A stretch of DNA of 22,302 nt. Origin: Gnetum montanum (Eukaryota > Streptophyta > Gnetopsida > Gnetales > Gnetaceae). Numbering within the stretch: position 1 is the first letter of the stretch; every line of letters starts with the position of its first letter. The position numbers were made by a program, and so were the translations under genes. Positions 1 through 10,060 of this stretch are shown here, one piece after another. A model generated the notes under the pieces. The model was not told where the DNA came from. It saw only the letters and a program-made list of their open reading frames with translations, and made no database searches. The DNA lies in contig MNCI01006836.1 of the NCBI GenBank assembly GCA_015680685.1, forward strand, positions 182,352 through 204,653. Reading direction: 5' to 3'.

Positions 1-9
1 AGAGAGCTA

Positions 10-522
10 ATGGAGTTTAAGAGAGCAATGAGAAAGCCTTTTATTCCATATGTGATGGGATGTTTCCCTAAGCATGTATTGAAGGCTTATCTAAAGGCTA
101 GATCTTGTAGAGCTCCAAAGGAATGTCCTTTTATGACTTGGTTATCCGATGAATTTTCTTTTCTCACTAGAGGATTGGATATAGAGTCCAATGTTTGGGG
201 GCAATATCAAGATTGCTCCAAAGGAGAGGAAAAGGGAAAAGAGCCACCAACTTATGAAGAGTCTTCATGGGGATGGGGAGAAGCTTTTATCTCCCAAGAG
301 GAAAATGAAGGACTTAATGAAGAGGAACAGAAGAGCTCATCTGAAAAAGAAAATGAAGAAAATGTTGAAGAAAAAGCTCCAGTAAATCAAGGTGAGAGCT
401 CTACCAAGCCAGAGAACAATAGGACCACCTTCATCACATCAGAAATCTCCTATGAAAAAATTAGAGAGATGAGGATTCCTACTAGGGTAACTCTCACAAT
501 TCAATTTCCATCCCAAGAATAG
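10..522 (+). CDS. Hypothetical acidic open frame at the 3' end of an LTR retrotransposon
   Basis: A 170-residue frame that is open to the window edge, so it may continue upstream; the Met at base 10 is only the first one visible. The first ~65 residues are mixed and basic to hydrophobic, with a WLSDEFSFLTRG stretch. Residues ~75-135 are very rich in Glu, Lys and Ser, which suggests a disordered or coiled linker. The tail ends in PSQE. About 190 bases after the stop lie a polypurine tract and an LTR start, so the frame occupies the 3'-most internal position of a plus-strand retroelement. I do not recognise the family and see no reverse transcriptase, integrase or protease motif. It is unbroken while most coding remnants here are broken, so the element is either younger or the frame is open by chance. 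That it is element-encoded is inferred from position only. Confidence 0.4.
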   Translation: MEFKRAMRKPFIPYVMGCFPKHVLKAYLKARSCRAPKECPFMTWLSDEFSFLTRGLDIESNVWGQYQDCSKGEEKGKEPPTYEESSWGWGEAFISQEENEGLNEEEQKSSSEKENEENVEEKAPVNQGESSTKPENNRTTFITSEISYEKIREMRIPTRVTLTIQFPSQE

Positions 523-715
523 TCCATGAAGGACTTGATAATGTATAGTTGTTATGTACAGTTTGATTTTCTCCTAGGAATGAGGTTTTTATCCCATCTC
601 ACCTTATGTTACATGGGAATTTTCCTCAAAAAAGATTTCTTCTTGAATGTAAAAATTCAATAAAAATTTTAGGATGTTTGAGTTTTGAAATGAAGTTGCA
701 CAAATTTAAGTCCTT

Positions 716-729
716 AAGGGGGGCAGAAA
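716..729 (+). other. Polypurine tract of a plus-strand LTR element
   Basis: A purine run, AAGGGGGGCAGAAA with a single C, lies directly against a TGTTGGCA LTR start. This is the expected plus-strand primer position at the 3' edge of the internal region. It marks the LTR that follows as a 3' LTR. Confidence 0.75.
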
Positions 730-3490
730 TGTTGGCACATTTAGACATTTCATGGAGCAGCAAAGGTGATAAAATATGAGTAAGCCATAGAAGATATTCA
801 AAGCAAAAATATATATGATGGTTGTGCCTTATTGATATCAATGCTTGAAGTTTCATGTAGAAAATTGCTAAATAAAGATAGAGTATTTCAAATGATAAGA
901 AAAATTCATCATGCTCCTTTGGAAAACGAAGGGTGAAAAGAGTTAAAAAGCTAAAAGATCTGGATCCCGTTTATGGATGAATCAAGGAAAAATATCAAAG
1001 TCCATATGGTAAGGTTTGAATAATGTTTTTACGGCAAGGAAAAAAACGCAAACACCATTGCAGCCACTGTACGCGATGGGAGGAAAACGGACAAAATTGC
1101 TACAAAGGAATAAAAACAGTTTAGAAAAATGCCTTATTTTTTACAGGAATCGCGTTGCAAGAGAATGCAAGGGTTTTTGCCCTGTAATGGCTTTCATTTT
1201 TGCGACAAATCAACTATTTTATTTGGCCCCAAATCAACGGCATCTCTGCTGGTCGTGTTGTGCCAAAATTTCTTTTGCAGGGACATGGATTCAAAGGGGA
1301 AGAAGAACCTACGTGGGCGCTGCCACTTCCAATTCTGAATTCGAATTTTACACAGTCAATTCGCCCACCTCCAATGATGCCAATTTGTTCCGAGACGCGT
1401 GAACTGCGTGAAGATTTTTTTTGGCCATTGCAGGGCCGTTTTTAACCTACCTTACTGGATGCTGTATTTTCTGATGCTCAGATCTACGATACATTTTCCC
1501 TTAACCCTGAAATCAATGGCAGAAAACAAAAAACGATTTGTAGGAACATGAAAACTCAGGAAGCCCTAAGCGAATTTGGGGCAAAATAAAACAGTTCCAG
1601 GCAACTGAAACCTTATGTCCAGGGCCATACATCCAATACATCACTTCTGTTTCCAGATCTTTCTCCTCCAGCAACTGAACCTAGCAACGATGCTGGATGC
1701 AACGGTAGAGCCTTCTCCCGCGGTGGTGGTTGCTAACGATTCTTGGCAGGGGTGGGATATTTCAAATATGTTCAATGGTAGTTCCAAGCCTATCGCCTTC
1801 ACATTCGAGCATTGAAGTTTCAAATTTGATTTTTTTTGCCATTTTCACTCAGGTGCAAGTGCATATAAAATATTTAAGAATAAGATACCAGCAACATTTA
1901 TGCCAAGGTAGATATTATATTATCACCTTGTTTATAAAAGAACTAAGAACTCCATAAGCATTCTTCAAATTTTAGAACAAGTAAAAAGGAAAGATTATTA
2001 GAGCTATATTTGTGAACAATTATTGGAATTATTTTCAAAGGTAATATTTATGTATCTCCTAACTTCCTAACTTCCTAAGTTAAATACTCCCTAACTTGTT
2101 GGGCAAGTCACTTGGGAGAGAAGTTACGTAAGATATTTTTGCATATGTAACTACCTTTGAAACCTATAAAAATGCTTGAAGGGAGGAAGAAGAGAGGGGG
2201 ATCTCAATTAAAAAAAAAGGAAGAATCTCAATTGGAATCTCAATTTTTTTTAGGACTTTTGGGAGGTCTCATACATCACACTTTTGAGAAGACATTGGGA
2301 TCACACTTGGGCTCTCACTTGGAGACATACTTGAGGTCTTGAGAAGAGCTTTGTAAAGAAATTGTGAACGATTGCTTGCAAGATGGCTTGCTAGAGTAAA
2401 GATTTCAGCCTCTTTGTCATGGTCCTGTGAGTTATGCATTTCATTTTTTGTTTTGTTTAAATTGTTTAGCTAGTGGTTTAGATAGTATCATCCTTGGCAA
2501 GTAATTTTGGGATTTTTAGATTGCTCTTATTGTTCTTGTTGCCCGATAGAAATTTCTATTAAAATTTTGCCATAGAAGCGCTTGTGTTTAAAAGCCTTAA
2601 GAGCATTTTAGTAGTAAATTTCGTTATTGTGCAACGTTTGGGAACTGCTATTGGGTTGTTGAAAGAGAGCCTCTGTTTGTAGTCACGCCGTGGAACAATC
2701 TAGTAGTCAAGAGGGTTCAGAAAATCTTTGGTATTTTGATGGGACCAGAATAGCTTCTTTTTATCTTTAAAGTGAATTCTCGTGGTATTTCAATCAGAAA
2801 TTGTCAAGTCTTTTAAAGGTTCTGTTTGAATGCAATCGTTGACATCTATTATCTAGTCAAAATGGAGTCTCGTACGTGGTAGTTTACGCAGCAATTTTTG
2901 GTAGCATAGTAGGATTGTCTTGAAGATATTGCTTGTTTGAGCCTTGGAAGTTTGAACAATTCGTAGATATTGAATTTGGGATAGCTTTATTGCGAAGTGT
3001 TTACTCGTGTCATTTTACCTTGTTTAAATATTTGAGGTCTACACAAATCTGCTTTCTTTTCTTTTCTGCTTATTTCCATCGAATCTTGCTCTATTTCTAG
3101 TTTTCTTGTGGAACTATCTCTTTCTCTGGGGAAAATTAGGAGTAGATTGCGGAGTTGTGCTCAAATGTTTTTGCAAAATTTTATTTGTTATAAGTAGGTA
3201 TTATAAGGACCGCGTAGACTAGGAAGTTGAACAAAATAGGAAATTTTCAACAACGCACAATACTTGGCAAAGTTGGTTGAATCTCTTTAAAGTAAGTCAT
3301 TTGTAGTTTACACGCAATGCAATCGTTACATTTCTCACAACTGCACGCCGCAACAGCACACACACATACTCACATTAACTACTGAGTTTATTTGGAGGTA
3401 TCTGGGCCTTGGTGTTGCCAGAGACCAGTAGGCACCTAAATCCTATTCGAGGACACTCATTGGCGGTCGTGTCCCAAACGGTTGCCAACA
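730..3490 (+). mobile_element. Long 3' LTR (2,761 bp) of a Gypsy-like element
   Basis: It starts TGTTGGCA just after the polypurine tract and ends TGCCAACA at 3483-3490. These are exact 8-bp inverted ends with the canonical TG...CA. A TATA box at 2165-2172 divides a ~1.4-kb U3 from R/U5. Purine-rich and TCTCAATT-type short repeats follow the TATA box (2175-2345). U3 contains a more CpG-rich block (~1016-1500) with chance open frames on both strands that resemble nothing I know. The next bases, GGTGG, would be the first bases of a 5-bp target duplication, but the 5' LTR is outside the window, so this cannot be tested. The long LTR fits Ty3/Gypsy elements of large plant genomes; the lineage is not determined. 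Confidence 0.72.
2165..2172 (+). promoter_or_regulatory. TATA box of the 730-3490 LTR
   Basis: CCTATAAAAATGC sits inside the LTR, about 1.43 kb from its start. The purine-rich stretch after it would be the start of the R region. The site is inferred from motif and position. Confidence 0.5.
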
Positions 3491-3630
3491 GGTGGAATCA
3501 CTCTAATTAAACTTAAAATGATTTTTTTATGAATTTTTTGCTATGGCTATGTGAATCATGGCAAAACTCATAGTTGTAGTACATTACCCAAAATGGAAAT
3601 GGTCAATATGGTTAATTTGTCTTTTTTAAG

Positions 3631-4144
3631 AAGAGTAAAAGCTATTTCTATTAAAATAAGGTTTTATTATGGTTTCATGGCTTTTTTCTAAGTTTATCAT
3701 GCTTTTTCTAAATTTTTGCATAGTTTAGATGTTTTTTTCCTAATTTATCCATGCTTTGCATAATTTTATATGCTTTTTCTAAACTTATGTTTGCTTTTTT
3801 CCAAAATATATGCATAATCTAAATGCTTTTTATGAATTTATGTACAATTTACACTAAGACATAGTTTTGGCTATAAAGGCTATGAAATATGGTAACAATG
3901 CTTTTATGAAATTTCTCAAGCTAATTTAGATAAACATCTAAGAGATTTTTATAGAGGCTAATTTCACCTCCAATTTAGAAAGTTTCTTCTAATGTTATTG
4001 AGAAATTCCAATTAGTCATGATGCAAGGATATGTAAGGTTATAATAATGTTTTCTTGTGAAGTAACTTAAACTAATTTAGATAAACACCTTCGAGCTTTT
4101 TATAGAGGCTAATTTCACCTTCGACTAGATGTTTTGTCTAAATT
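3631..4144 (+). repeat. Left arm of a perfect 514-bp inverted repeat
   Basis: Read base by base, this stretch is the exact reverse complement of 4800-5313; I found no mismatch. The match ends on its inner side exactly at the N at 4145. It is AT-rich and non-coding, and contains two units of a ~146-151-bp repeat plus many TTTAGAAAAAGCAT-like words on the opposite strand. Perfect identity in a region of old, decayed repeats points to an unmerged contig overlap rather than an old biological duplication. Confidence 0.9.
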
Positions 4145-4145
4145 N
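4145..4145. other. Single-N join at the inner edge of the inverted repeat
   Basis: One ambiguous base sits precisely where the left arm stops matching the right arm. With the N at 5314 it delimits a 1,168-bp block (4146-5313), which looks like a separately placed contig. Confidence 0.7.
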
Positions 4146-4359
4146 AGCTATTTACAACATTTATCACTATAGATGCATATAGCCAAAATAAAATGAATAT
4201 TCAAATCTAAAATTAAAATGTCCTAAAGATGTAGCCGTAACCACAATGAGTAGCAAAGATGCCAAAGACTAACCATCCATAACATAGTTTTGGCTAAGCA
4301 TAGCCATCAACATGAAAACAAAAACAAAACAAACAACAACCTAAACTGAAGGAGGATGT

Positions 4360-4640
4360 TGAGTGGCGTTCGATGGAGAAAGTGGTGGGTCATTTCCACC
4401 CTCACTGCTAGGGCCGCCAATGTCTCCTAAGGCCTAAAATGCAACAACATATAGCTAGTTAGTAATTCATAGCCAAAATCATGACTTAAACAAAGAATAA
4501 AGCATAAAATGCATCAAACCTATGAGGTGTTGGTCTTGGGATGACCAATGTAGCACAAAATACCAATCAGCTCCACTTTGATAAGGATAGGCCTCAAGAA
4601 GACCTTGCATGAAATAAAACAAAAACATTGTGACCAATTA
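4360..4640 (-). pseudogene. Gene-like fragment with a possible intron, minus strand
   Basis: On the minus strand a short frame (~4610-4518) reads ILIKVELIGILCYIGHPKTN and then stops at a TAG that overlaps a possible AG|GT splice donor (near 4519). An AT-rich stretch of ~85 bases ends TTGCATTTTAG, a good acceptor. It is followed by a frame reading LGDIGGPSSEGGNDPPLSP and ending in a stop near 4358. The Ser/Pro-rich tail looks like a natural C-terminus. I do not recognise the protein, and the splice reading needs one mutated codon. It could be a transposase or host-gene scrap, or chance. If the 4146-5313 block is misoriented, its true strand is plus. Confidence 0.2.
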
Positions 4641-4654
4641 GAATTTCTTTGCAA

Positions 4655-5035
4655 ATTTAGACAAAACATCTAGTCGGAGGTGAAATTAGCCTCTGTGAAA
4701 AGCTCTAAGGTGTTTATCTAAATTGGATCAAGAAATTTTATAAAAAAGCATTATTACAATCTATCAAAGCAAGAATAATACAACCTATTATAGTTAGCAA
4801 ATTTAGACAAAACATCTAGTCGAAGGTGAAATTAGCCTCTATAAAAAGCTCGAAGGTGTTTATCTAAATTAGTTTAAGTTACTTCACAAGAAAACATTAT
4901 TATAACCTTACATATCCTTGCATCATGACTAATTGGAATTTCTCAATAACATTAGAAGAAACTTTCTAAATTGGAGGTGAAATTAGCCTCTATAAAAATC
5001 TCTTAGATGTTTATCTAAATTAGCTTGAGAAATTT
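4655..5035. repeat. Three diverged tandem units of about 146-151 bp
   Basis: The core GGTGAAATTAGCCTCT followed by an AAA...TCT...GTGTTTATCTAAATT stretch starts at 4679, 4825 and 4976, giving spacings of 146 and 151. Units differ by substitutions and small indels. Two of the units are mirrored in the left inverted arm. This may be satellite-like or an internal repeat of an unidentified element; no coding capacity is visible. Confidence 0.6.
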
Positions 5036-5313
5036 CATAAAAGCATTGTTACCATATTTCATAGCCTTTATAGCCAAAACTATGTCTTAGTGTAAATTGT
5101 ACATAAATTCATAAAAAGCATTTAGATTATGCATATATTTTGGAAAAAAGCAAACATAAGTTTAGAAAAAGCATATAAAATTATGCAAAGCATGGATAAA
5201 TTAGGAAAAAAACATCTAAACTATGCAAAAATTTAGAAAAAGCATGATAAACTTAGAAAAAAGCCATGAAACCATAATAAAACCTTATTTTAATAGAAAT
5301 AGCTTTTACTCTT
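4800..5313 (-). repeat. Right arm of the perfect 514-bp inverted repeat
   Basis: It is the exact reverse complement of 3631-4144. Its outer edge stops at the base before the N at 5314. See the left arm for content. Confidence 0.9.
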
Positions 5314-5314
5314 N
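5314..5314. other. Single-N join at the outer edge of the inverted repeat
   Basis: The repeat arm ends at 5313, and the bases after this N (CGATTAG...) belong to a different context, the protease end of the minus-strand element C. It is probably a scaffold join that also cuts off the rest of that element's pol region. Confidence 0.7.
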
Positions 5315-5344
5315 CGATTAGAAAGTGAGTAAGTCCTACTATGC

Positions 5345-6216
5345 ACAATCTTGTATTTATCATTCCCATTATTTGCAATGTTAAAAAGGAGTTCATCCCA
5401 TAATGTATCATGTTGCTTCTTATTATCATCATTGGTTATCTTGGGTTTTGGTTCTTCATGGCTAGGAGCTTCTTCTTAAAGCTCCACTTTGGACCCCTAT
5501 TCGATGCCCACATTGTTCATAGCTAGCGAAGTTACATTGTCATCATGAATGATGATTTCACCTTCCTCATAAGAAAGGTGAACTTTTTGATGGATGAGCA
5601 AGGAGATAGCTCATAATTGAGCCAACCAAGGTCTTCCTAGGATTAGGTTGAATCTAGGTGTCTCTTCTCCCACCCTAAAGTTTGCAACTGTAGGAAATTG
5701 TTCTCTAGCTATAAAATCCAAGGAGATAAACCCCTTGATGACAACTTTTGATCCATTGAAGGACTTAAGAGCTATAGTGGTTGTAGGTTGTCCTTACTCA
5801 ATTAAGCCCAAGCGTTCAATGATGATGCATGGGATGACATTGGTTATAGCTCCATCATCAACATATACACAATGTATTTTAAATTTTTCTATGCATATGG
5901 TTATGAATAGAATGACTATATTCACCTCACCATTCTATGGATTAATCTTAATTTTGCTATCACAAAATGTTAAGGGTGGTAACTTCTCTTCCCTTGGTGA
6001 GGGAGAAATCATCACTACATGCATGACTTCCTCATTAGTAGGAATATCCTCACTAATGGGTATGGAGGTCAACATTTTAACTAGTGCCTTACAATGTGTG
6101 GCAGAAGTCATGATTAAGTCATATAATCTTAAAGTTATGTTTTTCTGATTAAGTAATTGCCAGACTTGGCCCATAGCACTAAGGAAGTTTTTTGTTGTTG
6201 GTTGTGGGCTTGTCAC
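5345..6216 (-). pseudogene. pro: Retropepsin-like protease remnant of element C
   Basis: One minus-strand frame runs from 6216 to near 5345 with only a few stops (5935-5937, and near 5805, 5640, 5500 and 5480). It shows VYVDDGAITNVIP at ~5865-5827, where the D-x-G active site of retroviral-type proteases appears as D-D-G-A. Then come a PTVANFRVGEETPRFNLILG segment (~5697-5638) and GRPWLAQL, the second protease signature. A charged tail follows. The family cuts Gag-Pol into mature proteins inside the particle. Up to residue ~93 the frame is unbroken and reads as the Gag-protease linker. The stops make it non-functional. The assignment is strong for the fold and weaker for the exact lineage. 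Confidence 0.72.
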
Positions 6217-6619
6217 CCTAGTTGTGCTTTACTTCCTTCATGTGTTCCAAAATGTGAACTTCAATTTTAGGTATGGCTCTGTTTTATTGTTTTTATTATG
6301 GGATTTAGTGTCCTCCAATGGCTTGTTGATTAAAGGTGATGGGGAAGAGGAGGTCATAGGTATGGCTGAAATAGGAGTGGCCTTTGGTGGACCCACTTTC
6401 TTTCATTCCTTCATTTGCTTCTCTCCCTTGTTGTCAAGCTTTTGCTCATGCTTCTTCTTTTGGTTTGCTAAACTTTTTTGGTTATCAATCATTGGTTGTA
6501 AGGAAGAAGTAGTAGCATTGGATACCACAAGGGATCATTGTGCAGTTGTTTGGGCTATGGTTGTTTGGGTTTTATTGGGATAAAGACCTTGATGACAAAA
6601 GGTTCTCTCAAAGGCATTC

Positions 6620-8885
6620 ATGATGGTACTCTCAAAACAAAAGGAGATCTTGAGCTATGGGAAGCCAAAGAAACTCTTTCATTGTAGAGGGATACTTGGA
6701 TTTCAAATGGTTCTCTTGTAGGTCTTTGGTTGTCATAAATGTTAAATGCTAAGATAATGTAGGGGATATCATTAGCATTCAAAGGGTTTTTGTAGACTTG
6801 CATTGATTGGTTTTAGTTCTGAACTAGATTAGAAGCATCTAAGACTAGTTCCCCCCTATCTATCATCCTTTGTAGGTCATCTTTTAACGTAAAGTAGAAG
6901 TCTGTATCATGACCAAATAGTTGATGATAATGGTAGAATTAGTCGAGCTTAAAGTATTTAGGCAACTAGGGATCATCCTGCATTGCCTGAGTGAGATCTT
7001 TGGCTATTTTGCATAGTTGCTTATGTTTCTTTTGAGTGGCTTTGGTCATTTGTTTATGTTGTGCATTCACTTCTTAATAGTTGATCTAGCAATTCAAATG
7101 GTTTTAGTGGCAATGTAGTATATTTAGACCTATCCTTCCTTTTGAAGTTAGGTTTACTTGTTGTTGATGCAGTGGTCTGAGAAGTTGATAGTTGGTTACT
7201 ACAATCATTGGTGGGGACCTTGGGTGGGTTGACCTTCAGATCTTGGTTTAAGGTCTTAGCTTCTTTGGTTACAATTGCTATGGTAGTGTTTTTTTCTTTA
7301 CTCTTTTCTTTATCTCTTTGAGAGTGTTGGTTTTTATATGATATATAGGTCAAATCATGGCTAGCCTTTTTAACATCCTCTATATTTTTGGTTTGTGAGA
7401 ATGCTTGGCTCAATGATCGTGGATCAAGGTAGTAGAGTTTAGACTTAATGAAGTCATTAACTACTCCCTTGAATATGGCTAACAAGTGGGCTTCGACTAT
7501 GGGCTCTGGTATTTCATTCAGTAGTCCATTCCATCACTAAATGAATTTTTGTATACCTTCATGAGTTGGTCATGCGTTGTGTCATACTTCAAGTTATATT
7601 TGAAGAGGTTGACAAACTAGCCTACTAAGTCTTCTAGAGAGGATGTAGATCCCTTGGGCAATGTGTGATACCAATTAAGTGATTTTCCAATAAAAGACAT
7701 AGGGAAAATCCTCTTGATGGTATGAGGCCATGGCTACAAGATCAAACATTTTGATCGAAAGGTAATAAGGTGAGCATTAGGGTTACCTTCTTTATTATAT
7801 TTGCTAAATTTGGAATCGGTCCACCAAGAGGAAGTGTCAAGGGTGGGACTAGAGGACTTATGGGATCATCCTGGTAGAAGTCCATAATCTTGATGGTTTT
7901 TGTGGTAAGGGCTTTAAGCCTCTTTAATTCCTTAATAGGACTTGGACCATTTGGAAGGCTTGATCTAAGCCTTGTGATGGCCCCATAGTTTGCAAGGTCT
8001 ATACATAACGTTATGGAACTTGTTCTAAGGCTTGTGGCCTCATTATGGGTTACATGATAGAAGGAAAAGCTTATGTTATGGTTGTGGCTTGTTAGCCAAA
8101 TAAAGAAAAAGATGTTTGTGCTAGTACTTGAGGCACAAATGGGACAAATATGGTGGGTGGCCCTTGTGTTGTTAGGGGCCTCATGATGGATCGCATGTCA
8201 GTAGTTAAAGGATTTATAGTAGAAAAATCCAACATTGATGGTTTTGTATACTATGGCTATGTTATAAATGGCATTGAGGTATTATAGTTTGTTGTTTCTG
8301 ACATTGACTAAGTGTGATGTGTAGATACAACTAGTGTAAGATCTACCATAGTAGGACATGGAGGATTGGAAAATGGTGGCACCATGCCCATGGAGAAAAC
8401 AAAGGCATTATGGGAATGTTCTATAACATTGGAGGATGTTTGTTGGAACAATTCTCCAAGGATGTTTTCAAGCTCAAATTCTACCTTAAATTCATCCTCC
8501 TCTTCCTGTTATTCCCCAAAGGTAGGTTGGTCATCTTCCTCTCCTACGGTAATCAATTAGACTAGGACACTAGAATAGATGTTGTTAAGGGAAAGTATTT
8601 CATATGGGGAAGGGATGTACTCTTTCCAACCCCTGTGTATGAGCTCAAACTCCCTTTTGGCCTTAAATTCAATTTGCGAAATTAACATACCTGCTTATAT
8701 TTTGGCATAAATGTAGTTATAGTGATCTTCATTAATGGCTACAAAATCAAGACTCTCCCCTCTCATAAAGATCATCTATACTCAATGACTACAAGGTCTT
8801 TGGGATCATACACTCTCATGACTTATTGGTTATGATCTTCACTAGTGAAGGTGAAGGGAAATTTGCTGGATTTTTAAAAAGGCAT
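6620..8885 (-). pseudogene. gag: Gag remnant of element C with degraded zinc-knuckle-like motif
   Basis: Scattered across minus-strand frames are an acidic N-terminal part (~8650-8390, with EFKAKREFELIHRGWKEY and a Glu-rich QEEEDEFKVEFELEN stretch) and a Pro-rich part (~8400-8000). The capsid-like core (~7800-7500) carries NPNAHLITF, LNWYHTLPKG and SLEDLVxxFVNLFKYN. A Lys/Ser/Thr-rich segment (7485-7054) is open for 143 residues and begins after EPIVEAHLLAIFKG. At ~6935-6850 lies HYHQLFGHDTDFYFTLKDDL, which matches the C-x2-H-x4-H-x4-C Gag motif except that both Cys positions are Tyr. Gag builds the virus-like particle and packages RNA. At least two frameshifts and many stops break it. The N-terminal start is not certain. 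Confidence 0.65.
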
Positions 8886-9118
8886 GGTTATAGTGCTAAT
8901 AATTGCTTAAGAATAGGCTACAAATTTTAAGATAAGAGTAAATTCCAATTAATATAATTCAAAGACTCTTAGAGAAAATGAAAATGGCAAAAAATGATAT
9001 ACTTAATATAATTAGTAAGTGGGGGGTAAGGGAGATTTACCCCTTTACCAGAGATAGAATATTGACAATGTTGGCTTCAAACCTCACCCAAGTTGGCTTC
9101 CTAAGTGCCTTTACACTA
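8886..9118. other. Non-coding stretch between element C gag and the direct duplication
   Basis: AT-rich DNA with no convincing gene on either strand. If element C is complete at its 5' side, this would be leader sequence upstream of gag, but I found no clear PBS. A GGGTAAGGGAGATTTACCCC-like word near 9026 resembles GGGTAGGTGAGATCTACCC near 11220, hinting at shared ancestry with the LTR to the right. Confidence 0.35.
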
Positions 9119-10060
9119 GGTATGGCAAGGGGGAAAAGAAAGGGGAGTGAGATAATGGAAATCTCATGCCTTCTTATTACAACATTGGAGAGAGGAGGGG
9201 AAAGTTTGAAAACCAAAATGGAAACTTGGAAGTTTCCAAAGATGGTTTTGGTACATTGCCAACCTTCACCAAAAAGGAGGGAAAAATAGTCTTGGTTGGC
9301 ATGGAAACCAAAATTGGTGTAGTGACAAAGGTTATGGCAATAAAAATTAAATGTTTATCAATGCTTCCACATTGGCTTTGCTCTAGGAATTCACAATAGC
9401 TGTTGTGAAATTCCAACACCCAAAGCACCTATAGCTTCTACATTGGGGTTTCTACCATAGGGGAAATGATAGCATTGGATTCCTTGGGAATTTTGGCTAG
9501 AAAATGAATTTCAACTTGCAACAAAATCAAATCTGATTATAAAATTGATTTCACACTCCACTACCGCTAACCTCCCAACTACTTCCATGTTGGGTATGGT
9601 AGAGGGGATGGGAAAGAAGGGGGATGAGATGATGGAAATCTCACACCTCTTACCTCAAAATTGATGGGGGAAAGGTTGAAAACCAAAGTGAAAAGTTAGT
9701 ATTTTTCCACTAAAATTGGTTTTAGGCAACTACTAATTCTCTGAACTTGGAAAAATGGGGGGCAGAGTCAACTCATGGATGAGTTGAACTACCCACTTTT
9801 AGAAGCTAAAAAACAAACTTTTGGCAATAAAAAAATGGGGGAAAGAGATACCAATGCCAGATTTTGGCTTTAAAATTCATAGTAAGTGTTGTGAAGACCC
9901 AAAACCCAACCACCTACAATTTCCATGCTATAAATGTGATCACTAGGGGGAAACACCAACATCAATTTTTCAAGGGTTTTGACTACAAAAAATGAAGGAA
10001 AAGTTTGCAAATAACTATGAAAAGAAAGAATTTGATTATAAAATTTAGGTGAAAGCCATC
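9119..10060. repeat. Diverged ~474-bp direct duplication
   Basis: Copy 1 is ~9119-9577 and copy 2 ~9593-10060. Matching landmarks in the same order are: GGTATGG...GGGAAA...GAGATRATGGAAATCTCA (9150 and 9625); GGAAAG.TTGAAAACCAAA; TTGGTTTT; TGGCAATAAAAA; TTTTGGCTTT/CATTGGCTTT; TTGTGAAAT-CCAACACCC; TAGGGGGAAA/TAGGGGAAAT; and TGATTATAAAATT (9534 and 10031). The sequence is strongly diverged with indels. Minus-strand chance frames in both copies share a VLxxHNxYxEF-like peptide, which reflects the DNA similarity. No function is recognised; it is probably an internal or leader repeat of a retroelement. Confidence 0.6.

Larger units (their letters stand above)
5315..8885 (-). mobile_element. Broken gag-pro region of a minus-strand Ty3/Gypsy (Tat-like) element, 'element C'
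   Basis: Running from high to low coordinates, the minus strand shows a long Gag, a knuckle-like motif and an aspartic protease in the normal order of a plant Gypsy element. Stops and frameshifts interrupt every segment. Several stops are TAG where CAG is expected, as in a Pro-rich stretch near 8240. The region is cut at 5314 by a join, so reverse transcriptase and integrase are not seen. The Tat-like assignment rests on the FHxxxGHxTxxC-LKDxI type motif and the ILGRPW protease motif, both from general knowledge of that lineage. Plus-strand open frames over this region are antisense shadows. Confidence 0.7.

Noticed and set aside
1016-1445. Overlapping plus-strand open frames of 69-128 codons inside the first LTR
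   Set aside because: They overlap each other in different frames, resemble no known protein and lie in U3 of an LTR; they are open by chance in a less AT-rich block.
3491-3504. GGTGGAATCACTCT after the first LTR as a primer binding site for tRNA-Met
   Set aside because: It matches TGGTATCAGAGC only partly, and the polypurine tract before the LTR shows it is a 3' LTR, after which no primer site is expected.
5648-6583. Plus-strand open frames of 119 and 166 codons
   Set aside because: They are antisense to the protease and Gag-linker frame of element C, and their hydrophobic make-up is that of a reverse-complement shadow.
9828-9848. Minus-strand TTGGTATCTC after GGCA as the primer site of element C
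   Set aside because: Only the first seven or so bases match the tRNA-Met site, and no matching LTR end is seen beside it.
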